From Mycobacterium sp. (GTDB taxonomy: Bacteria > Actinomycetota > Actinomycetes > Mycobacteriales > Mycobacteriaceae), in assembly GCA_025965815.1 (NCBI GenBank), contig JAOPWF010000809.1:1-5696 (forward strand): a stretch of 5,696 bases of DNA. The letters are read 5' to 3'. Below, in pieces: positions 1 to 3,968 of this stretch (position 1 is its first letter; each line of letters starts with the position of its first letter). The notes below the pieces were generated by a model. It had not been told where the DNA came from. It did not search any database and saw only the letters and a list, made by a program, of their open reading frames with translations. The translations under genes were made by a program, and so were the position numbers.

Positions 1-512
1 TGAGTCCGCCCTGCACGTTGCAAGAGGCGCCTGGTGTATGGACCGTCACGAACACGGCGGGCGAGCAGCTCGTGTTGACCATCGAGCACGTTCTGCACGA
101 CTCGAGCCACGAGCTCGGCGTCGACCCCGGACTGGTGAAGGACGGCGTCGAAGCGCACCTGCAGGCGTTGCTGGCCGAGCACGTCGAGCTGCTCGGCGGC
201 GGCTACACCCTGGTGCGCCGGGAGTACATGACGGCGATCGGGCCGGTGGACCTGCTGTGCCGCGACGAGCAAGGGCGGTCGGTGGCGGTGGAGATCAAGC
301 GGCGCGGGGAGATCGACGGCGTCGAGCAGCTTACCCGCTACCTCGAACTGCTCAACCGTGACACCGTGCTCGCCCCGGTCGCCGGGGTGTTCGCCGCCCA
401 GCAGATCAAGCCACAGGCCCGGACGCTGGCCACCGATCGTGGGATCCGTTGCCTGACTTTGGACTACGACCGGATGCGCGGGATGGACAGCGATGAGTAC
501 CGGCTGTTCTAG
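1..512 (+). CDS. nucS: Endonuclease NucS (mismatch-specific), 5'-truncated by window edge
   Basis: NucS/EndoMS cuts both strands at mismatched base pairs and is the core of the non-canonical mismatch repair of Actinobacteria and some Archaea, which lack MutS/MutL. The window opens inside the gene: bases 1-2 complete a Met codon of the MSPPC stretch, and roughly 52 N-terminal residues (most of the N-terminal DNA-binding/dimer domain) lie upstream. The visible ~170 residues hold the RecB-like nuclease domain. The PD-(D/E)xK residues are visible: Asp of GPVDLL (249-251), then Glu and Lys of VEIKR (291-293 and 297-299), followed by the GVEQLTRY helix with its Gln (327-329). The block [17 protein letters not shown] is nearly identical to what I recall for M. 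tuberculosis Rv1321. The C-terminus EYRLF resembles the sliding-clamp-binding tail described for actinobacterial NucS. The in-frame TTG at 18 is not the true start, because homology continues upstream of it. No catalytic residue is missing and there is no frameshift. The 5' promoter is outside the window. Confidence 0.97.
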   Translation, partial: SPPCTLQEAPGVWTVTNTAGEQLVLTIEHVLHDSSHELGVDPGLVKDGVEAHLQALLAEHVELLGGGYTLVRREYMTAIGPVDLLCRDEQGRSVAVEIKRRGEIDGVEQLTRYLELLNRDTVLAPVAGVFAAQQIKPQARTLATDRGIRCLTLDYDRMRGMDSDEYRLF

Positions 513-523
513 CTTTGCGCACC

Positions 524-529
524 TAGACT
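524..529 (+). promoter_or_regulatory. -10 hexamer TAGACT, predicted leaderless promoter
   Basis: TAGACT fits the mycobacterial TANNNT -10 consensus. Its last T (529) is exactly 7 nt before the A of the ATG at 536, so the predicted transcription start coincides with the start codon. No Shine-Dalgarno precedes the ATG (GACTGGGTGG is the only G-rich run). No clear TTGACA-like -35 is seen at 16-18 bp spacing, which is common for mycobacterial promoters. The alternative is read-through from nucS, whose stop lies only 23 bp upstream of the ATG. Confidence 0.55.
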
Positions 530-535
530 GGGTGG

Positions 536-832
536 ATGGCCAGGCGTCGAACTTCGAGTCGCAGGCAACCGCCGCTGCCGCCGTTGCCGGGCGCTCGCCG
601 TGTCGAAACGGGGCCTGACGGCTACGACTACGAAGTGCGGCCCATTGCGGCGGCCCGGGCGACGAAAACGTACCGCTGCCCCGGCTGCGATCACGAAATT
701 CGCTCGGGCACAGCGCATCTGGTGGTCTGGCTGGCGGACGCGGGTGAGTATGCGATGGAAGACCGGCGGCATTGGCACACGCCGTGCTGGGCGAACCGCG
801 CAACGCGCAGCCCGACGCGCAAGTGGTCGTAG
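536..832 (+). CDS. Small basic protein with putative zinc site (Rv1322 family)
   Basis: This 98-residue protein resembles M. tuberculosis Rv1322, and related short actinobacterial proteins are often labelled 'ATP/GTP-binding protein' although no Walker motif is visible here. Residues 1-26 are a low-complexity, Arg/Pro-rich basic tail. The conserved core is KTYRCPGCDHEI (44-55) followed by DRRHWHTPCW (76-85). Cys48, Cys51, His79 or His81, and Cys84 are plausible zinc ligands, and His53 and His61 lie nearby. The arrangement suggests a small zinc-ribbon or treble-clef-like fold, and the basic tail would suit nucleic-acid binding; both are inferences. The gene follows nucS by 23 bp on the same strand and converges on the epimerase gene. 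The ATG at 536 is chosen because a TANNNT hexamer is correctly placed for leaderless expression and because the length equals that recalled for Rv1322. The function is unknown, and a link to NucS rests on position only. Confidence 0.85.
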   Translation: MARRRTSSRRQPPLPPLPGARRVETGPDGYDYEVRPIAAARATKTYRCPGCDHEIRSGTAHLVVWLADAGEYAMEDRRHWHTPCWANRATRSPTRKWS

Positions 833-833
833 C

Positions 834-850
834 ACAGCGGGACGTGCTGT
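834..850. terminator. Small hairpin between convergent genes, possible bidirectional terminator
   Basis: ACAGC (834-838) and GCTGT (846-850) form a perfect 5-bp inverted repeat around a 7-nt loop, and a G-U pair could extend the stem in one RNA orientation. It fills almost all of the 18 bp between the stop codons of the zinc-site protein and the epimerase. There is no U-tract on either strand, so it is not a classical intrinsic terminator. Mycobacterial terminators often lack U-tracts, but a 5-bp stem is weak and could be chance. Confidence 0.3.
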
Positions 851-1321
851 CTAATGCTCGGCGGCCGGCTCGGCGAGCTCGATCAGGACGCCACCGGCGT
901 CCTTGGGATGGATGAAGTTGATCCGCGAGTTCGCGGTGCCACGACGCGGCACGTCGTAAATCAGCCGGACACCCTGTTCGCGGAGTCGCTTGGTGAGCGC
1001 ATCGATGTCGCTGACCCGATAGGCGAACTGCTGCAAGCCCGGACCGCGCTTGTCGAGGAACTTGGCGATCGTCGAGGAATCGTCGATCGGAGCCATCAGC
1101 TGAACCTGGGCGCTGCCCACCGGAGCGCCGCGCACCGACAGCATGGCCTCGCGGATCCCCTGATCCTCGTTCACCTCTTCGTGCACAACGATCATTCCGA
1201 GGTGGTCGTGATACCACGCGATGGCCTCTTCCAGATCCGGGACCGCGATGCCGACATGGTCGACCGCCGTCACCAGCGCGGTGGCAAGGACGGGACGGGC
1301 GTCAACCTGCTCGGTGGTCAT
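851..1321 (-). CDS. mce: Methylmalonyl-CoA epimerase (Rv1322A homologue)
   Basis: The enzyme interconverts (2R)- and (2S)-methylmalonyl-CoA, linking propionyl-CoA carboxylation with the B12-dependent mutase and supplying methylmalonyl-CoA for methyl-branched lipid synthesis. The product has 156 residues, with two VOC (glyoxalase-like) beta-alpha-beta-beta-beta modules at about 18-77 and 96-150. Family landmarks visible are DHVGIAVPDL (21-30), HEEVNEDQG (47-55), VQLMAP (73-78), the GTANSRINFIHPK stretch (128-140) and GVLIEL (144-149). Aligned by eye to the Propionibacterium shermanii enzyme, the metal ligands His12, Gln65 and Glu141 match His22, Gln74 and Glu148, but His91 matches Gln98 (GLQQ instead of GLHH). 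Glu148 and the Glu48/Glu49 pair are retained near the catalytic site. The start at 1321 is supported by a correctly spaced -10 hexamer (leaderless); a start further in would lose only a non-core N-terminal tail. The gene is divergent from fadA4 (92 bp between starts) and convergent with the zinc-site gene. Confidence 0.93.
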   Translation of the reverse strand: MTTEQVDARPVLATALVTAVDHVGIAVPDLEEAIAWYHDHLGMIVVHEEVNEDQGIREAMLSVRGAPVGSAQVQLMAPIDDSSTIAKFLDKRGPGLQQFAYRVSDIDALTKRLREQGVRLIYDVPRRGTANSRINFIHPKDAGGVLIELAEPAAEH

Positions 1322-1327
1322 AACAGC

Positions 1328-1333
1328 ACGGTA
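1328..1333 (-). promoter_or_regulatory. -10 hexamer TACCGT for the epimerase gene (leaderless)
   Basis: On the minus strand, TACCGT matches TANNNT, and its last T (1328) is exactly 7 nt upstream of the A of the epimerase ATG (1321). No Shine-Dalgarno lies in the short interval GCTGTT. This predicts a transcript beginning at the start codon. No convincing -35 element is visible further upstream. Confidence 0.55.
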
Positions 1334-1363
1334 ACCTGACGGGAAAGTTTGCGCGTCGCCCGT

Positions 1364-1389
1364 CGGCTTCTTGAGCGGTTCAGAAGCCG
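1364..1389. repeat. 8-bp perfect inverted repeat, candidate operator
   Basis: CGGCTTCT (1364-1371) and AGAAGCCG (1382-1389) are exact reverse complements separated by 10 bp (TGAGCGGTTC). The dyad spans 26 bp with arm centres 18 bp apart. It lies in the 92-bp region between the epimerase and fadA4 starts, 24 bp upstream of the fadA4 ATG. The size fits a dimeric repressor operator such as those of TetR- or GntR-family regulators, or a stem-loop in the fadA4 leader. No regulator gene is in the window, and I do not recognise the sequence as a known mycobacterial operator. Confidence 0.45.
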
Positions 1390-1403
1390 TCCAGAACAGC
1401 TAT

Positions 1404-1408
1404 GGAGG
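1404..1408 (+). promoter_or_regulatory. Shine-Dalgarno GGAGG fixing the fadA4 start at 1414
   Basis: GGAGG ends 5 nt before the ATG at 1414, which is optimal spacing. The in-frame upstream ATG at 1402 overlaps this element and has no ribosome binding site or aligned -10 of its own, so it is not the likely start. Confidence 0.8.
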
Positions 1409-1413
1409 TAGGA

Positions 1414-2595
1414 ATGACGACGTCGGTAATCGTTGCTGGAGCCCGAACGCCCATCGGCAAGCTGATGGGGTCGCTGAAGGATTTCTCGGGCAGCGATCTG
1501 GGCGCGGTGGCGATCGCCGGAGCGCTGGAGAAGGCCGAGGTACCGGCGTCGCTCGTCGAGTACGTGATCATGGGACAGGTGCTCACCGCCGGTGCGGGCC
1601 AGCTGCCCGCCCGGCAGGCGGCGGTGGCGGCCGGCGTCGGATGGGACGTTCCGGCGCTGACCATCAACAAGATGTGTCTGTCCGGGATCGACGCGATTGC
1701 GATCGCTGACCAGCTGATTCGTGCGGGTGAGTTGGACGTGGTGGTGGCGGGCGGCCAGGAGTCGATGACCGCAGCCCCGCACCTGCTGATGGGCAGCAGG
1801 GCGGGCTACAAGTACGGCGACGTCACCGTTCTCGACCACATGGCCTACGACGGCCTGCACGACGTGTTCACCGACCAGCCGATGGGTGCGCTGACCGAGC
1901 ACCGCAACGACGTGGACAAGTTCACCCGCGCCGAGCAGGACGAGTTCGCTGCCGAGTCACACCGCAAGGCCGCCGCGGCCTGGAAAGACGGGGTTTTCGC
2001 CGACGAGGTGGTGCCGGTCAGGATCCCGCAGCGCAAGGGGGACGCGATCGAGTTCACCGAGGACGAGGGCATCCGGGCTAACACCACCGCGGAGTCGCTG
2101 GCCGACCTCAAGCCCGCGTTCCAGCGGGACGGCACCATCACGGCGGGATCGGCATCGCAGATCTCCGACGGTGCGGCCGCTGTCGTGGTGATGAACAAGG
2201 ACAAGGCTCGGGAGCTCGGGCTGAGCTGGCTGGTCGAGATCGGGGCGCACGGGGTGGTGGCCGGCCCGGACTCCAGCCTGCAGTCACAGCCCGCCAACGC
2301 CATCAAGAAAGCCGTTGCGCGCGAGGGTATCTCGGTCGATCAGCTGGACGTGGTGGAGATCAACGAGGCATTCGCCGCCGTCTCGCTGGCGTCGACGAAG
2401 GAACTGGGCATCAATCCCGACATCGTCAACGTCAACGGCGGCGCCATCGCCGTCGGGCATCCGATCGGCATGTCGGGCGCCCGCATCACCCTGCACGTCG
2501 CCCTGGAACTGGCCCGGCGTGGTTCCGGCTACGGCGTCGCCGCCCTGTGCGGGGGCGGCGGTCAGGGTGACGCGCTCATCCTGCGCGCGGGGTAA
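1414..2595 (+). CDS. fadA4: Acetyl-CoA acetyltransferase / thiolase FadA4
   Basis: This biosynthetic/degradative thiolase condenses two acetyl-CoA to acetoacetyl-CoA, or runs in reverse to thiolyse beta-ketoacyl-CoA. It should be a cytosolic tetramer by family precedent. From the chosen start the protein has 393 residues, close to the ~389 recalled for M. tuberculosis Rv1323, and long stretches match by memory. The acyl-accepting nucleophile is Cys88 in [11 protein letters not shown]. The other catalytic elements are NEAF (317-320), [10 protein letters not shown] with His349, and Cys379 in the glycine-rich CGGGGQGDA near the C-terminus. [10 protein letters not shown] (110-119) is the conserved core block. 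The start at 1414 is preferred over ATG 1402 because GGAGG lies 5 nt upstream. Opening with [16 protein letters not shown] places the first beta-strand at the N-terminus, as usual in thiolases. The gene is divergent from the epimerase with a shared 92-bp control region carrying an inverted repeat. A membrane-protein gene follows after 56 bp. Precise substrate chain length cannot be read from the sequence. Confidence 0.96.
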   Translation: MTTSVIVAGARTPIGKLMGSLKDFSGSDLGAVAIAGALEKAEVPASLVEYVIMGQVLTAGAGQLPARQAAVAAGVGWDVPALTINKMCLSGIDAIAIADQLIRAGELDVVVAGGQESMTAAPHLLMGSRAGYKYGDVTVLDHMAYDGLHDVFTDQPMGALTEHRNDVDKFTRAEQDEFAAESHRKAAAAWKDGVFADEVVPVRIPQRKGDAIEFTEDEGIRANTTAESLADLKPAFQRDGTITAGSASQISDGAAAVVVMNKDKARELGLSWLVEIGAHGVVAGPDSSLQSQPANAIKKAVAREGISVDQLDVVEINEAFAAVSLASTKELGINPDIVNVNGGAIAVGHPIGMSGARITLHVALELARRGSGYGVAALCGGGGQGDALILRAG

Positions 2596-2639
2596 CCGCC
2601 TTACAACGACGCTGCGTAGTAGCTGGGTTCCTGCTCGGG

Positions 2640-2645
2640 CACAAT
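2640..2645 (+). promoter_or_regulatory. -10-like hexamer CACAAT, predicted leaderless promoter
   Basis: CACAAT keeps the two most conserved -10 positions (A2 and T6), with C in place of the first T. The last T (2645) is exactly 7 nt before the A of the ATG at 2652. No Shine-Dalgarno precedes that ATG. The overlapping ATG at 2644 is out of frame, opens a three-codon ORF, and would lie upstream of the predicted transcript start. No -35 match is seen at the usual spacing. Confidence 0.45.
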
Positions 2646-2651
2646 GGCGAC

Positions 2652-3026
2652 ATGACAAGCGCTTTTGACGTCCGCAGCACCGCGGGCCGGTTTCGTCTTG
2701 TGGCCCTGGCCGAAGCCGTGAGCTGGGTCGGACTGCTGATCGGGATGTATTTCAAGTACCTGGGCACCCCGCGCACGGAGATCGGCGTCAAGGTCTTCGG
2801 CATGGTCCACGGGCTGGTGTTCATCGCGTTCGTGGTCACCGTTCTGCTGGCCGGAATCGCGTTCAAATGGACCGTCGGAACATGGTTGCTGGCGTTGCTG
2901 GCGAGCATTGTGCCGCTTTGCAGTGTGATTTTCCTCATATGGGCCGATCGGACGGGCCGAATCGGCGATCTGCGCGCCCCCGCGGGCGTGACACCACCGC
3001 GCGGTTCGCTACCAGAATCGACGTGA
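2652..3026 (+). CDS. DUF3817-type small integral membrane protein
   Basis: This 124-residue protein has three predicted membrane helices at about residues 14-33, 49-70 and 76-97, and a polar Pro/Thr/Ser-rich C-terminal tail (about 98-124). The layout fits the DUF3817 family: an early helix with a conserved Glu (Glu21 in VALAEAVSWVGLL), a short loop with basic residues leading into Lys47, then GMVHG (50-54) at the start of helix two, and a third helix ending in a charged WADR. The family's function is unknown to me. There is no cleavable signal peptide; the first helix most likely acts as an anchor. The ATG at 2652 has no Shine-Dalgarno but has a -10-like element placed for leaderless expression. 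The gene ends 13 bp before the thioredoxin-like gene on the same strand, so the two may be co-transcribed. I do not recall an annotated gene at this position in M. tuberculosis, where fadA4 is followed by Rv1324. Confidence 0.82.
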   Translation: MTSAFDVRSTAGRFRLVALAEAVSWVGLLIGMYFKYLGTPRTEIGVKVFGMVHGLVFIAFVVTVLLAGIAFKWTVGTWLLALLASIVPLCSVIFLIWADRTGRIGDLRAPAGVTPPRGSLPEST

Positions 3027-3039
3027 CAAACTTGAAGGC

Positions 3040-3954
3040 GTGACACGTCCTCGCCCCCCAGTAGGGCCCGCCCTGGCCGCCGGCGCTGTTGATCTGTCTG
3101 CCCTCAAGCAGCGCGCGACCCAACCCGCCGGCGGGGCACCGCCGGGCCAGCCGGTGTCCGGCGGCCCGAACGTCGTCGAGGTCACCGAGGCCAACTTCGA
3201 GGCCGAGGTACTCGCCCGGTCCAACCATTTGCCGGTGGTCGTGCTGCTGTGGTCACCGCGCAGTGACGCCGCTATCCAGCTGGCGGAGACCCTGTCGCAG
3301 CTCGCCGCGGCCGACGGCGGGAAATGGTCGCTGGCGACGGTCAACGTCGACGCGGTGCCCCGGGTGGCCCAGACGTTCGGTGTGCAGGCCGTGCCCACCG
3401 TCGTGGCGTTGGCCGGTGGCCAGCCGTTGTCGAGCTTCCAGGGCATGCAGCCCGCCGATCAGCTGCGCCAGTGGATCGACTCACTGCTGAGCGCCACGGC
3501 AGGCAAGCTCGGCGGTGCCGCCGATGGCGAGGAGCCGGAGGAAGTCGACCCCGAACTCGCGCAGGCCCGCGAGCATCTCGACGCAGGTGAGTTCGGCGCC
3601 GCGCGCAACGCCTATCAGGCGATCCTCGACGCCAATCCCAACCACGCCGAAGCCAAGGGTGCGGTGCGTCAGATCAACTTCCTGGACCGGGCGTCCACGC
3701 GGGCGCCGGACGCGGCCGCTGTGGCGGACGCGGCGCCGGACGACATCGAGGCGGCATTCGCCGCGGCCGACCTGGACATCCTGCAGCAGAATGTTCCCGC
3801 TGCATTCGACCGGTTGATCGGGCTGATCCGCCGCACCGCGGGCGACGACCGCACCGCGGTGCGAACCCGGCTCATCGAGCTGTTCGACCTCTTCGACCCC
3901 GCCGACCCCGAGGTCATCGAGGGCCGGCGCAAGCTCGCCAACGCGCTGTACTGA
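3040..3954 (+). CDS. Cysteine-free thioredoxin-fold/TPR protein (CnoX/YbbN-like, Rv1324 homologue)
   Basis: The 304-residue product has the same length as I recall for M. tuberculosis Rv1324 ('possible thioredoxin'). Residues 1-44 are a Pro/Ala/Gly-rich linker. Residues 45-152 form a thioredoxin fold, with strand VPVVVLL-like at 64-70, the active-site loop WSPRSD at 71-76, and the cis-Pro segment VQAVPTVVAL (Pro119). Residues 173-210 form a TPR-like helix pair (AREHLDAGEFGAARNAYQAIL). Residues 234-304 are a second helical unit ending in DPADPEVIEGRRKLANALY, typical of the YbbN C-terminal region. The usual WCxxC is replaced and the protein contains no cysteine at all, so thiol-disulfide chemistry is excluded. 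A holdase or co-chaperone role like E. coli CnoX is an inference. No signal peptide is seen, so it should be cytosolic. The GTG start is 13 bp after the DUF3817 stop. It is supported by N-terminal similarity to Rv1324 (MTRPRPP). GAAGG-like purines sit very close to the GTG, and AAACTT (3028-3033) is a weak -10 candidate. Confidence 0.92.
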   Translation: MTRPRPPVGPALAAGAVDLSALKQRATQPAGGAPPGQPVSGGPNVVEVTEANFEAEVLARSNHLPVVVLLWSPRSDAAIQLAETLSQLAAADGGKWSLATVNVDAVPRVAQTFGVQAVPTVVALAGGQPLSSFQGMQPADQLRQWIDSLLSATAGKLGGAADGEEPEEVDPELAQAREHLDAGEFGAARNAYQAILDANPNHAEAKGAVRQINFLDRASTRAPDAAAVADAAPDDIEAAFAAADLDILQQNVPAAFDRLIGLIRRTAGDDRTAVRTRLIELFDLFDPADPEVIEGRRKLANALY

Positions 3955-3968
3955 CCCGCCGCCCTAGC

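Noticed and set aside
18..20. TTG as the nucS start
   Set aside because: Homology to NucS (SPPC stretch) continues in frame upstream to the window edge, so this is an internal Leu codon.
1332..1337. TAACCT as a -10 for fadA4
   Set aside because: It matches TANNNT but overlaps the minus-strand -10 of the epimerase and lacks a -35; the consensus is too loose to support a call.
854..1339. Long open frame on the + strand opposite the epimerase gene
   Set aside because: It is the antisense shadow of a clearly recognised VOC-family gene in GC-rich DNA; its translation has no recognisable domain.
1346..1355. TTTGCGC segment as a PrpR-like (TTTGCAAA) propionate regulator site
   Set aside because: Only one half of the palindrome matches, so it is not supportable despite the suggestive metabolic context.
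1318..1902. 194-codon open frame on the - strand opposite fadA4
   Set aside because: It overlaps the fadA4 catalytic region and part of the epimerase start; the composition is a typical GC-rich shadow.
2644..2655. Three-codon upstream ORF overlapping the DUF3817 start in an ATGA arrangement
   Set aside because: The predicted transcript begins at 2652, so this ATG would not be transcribed; its length and position are easily explained by chance.
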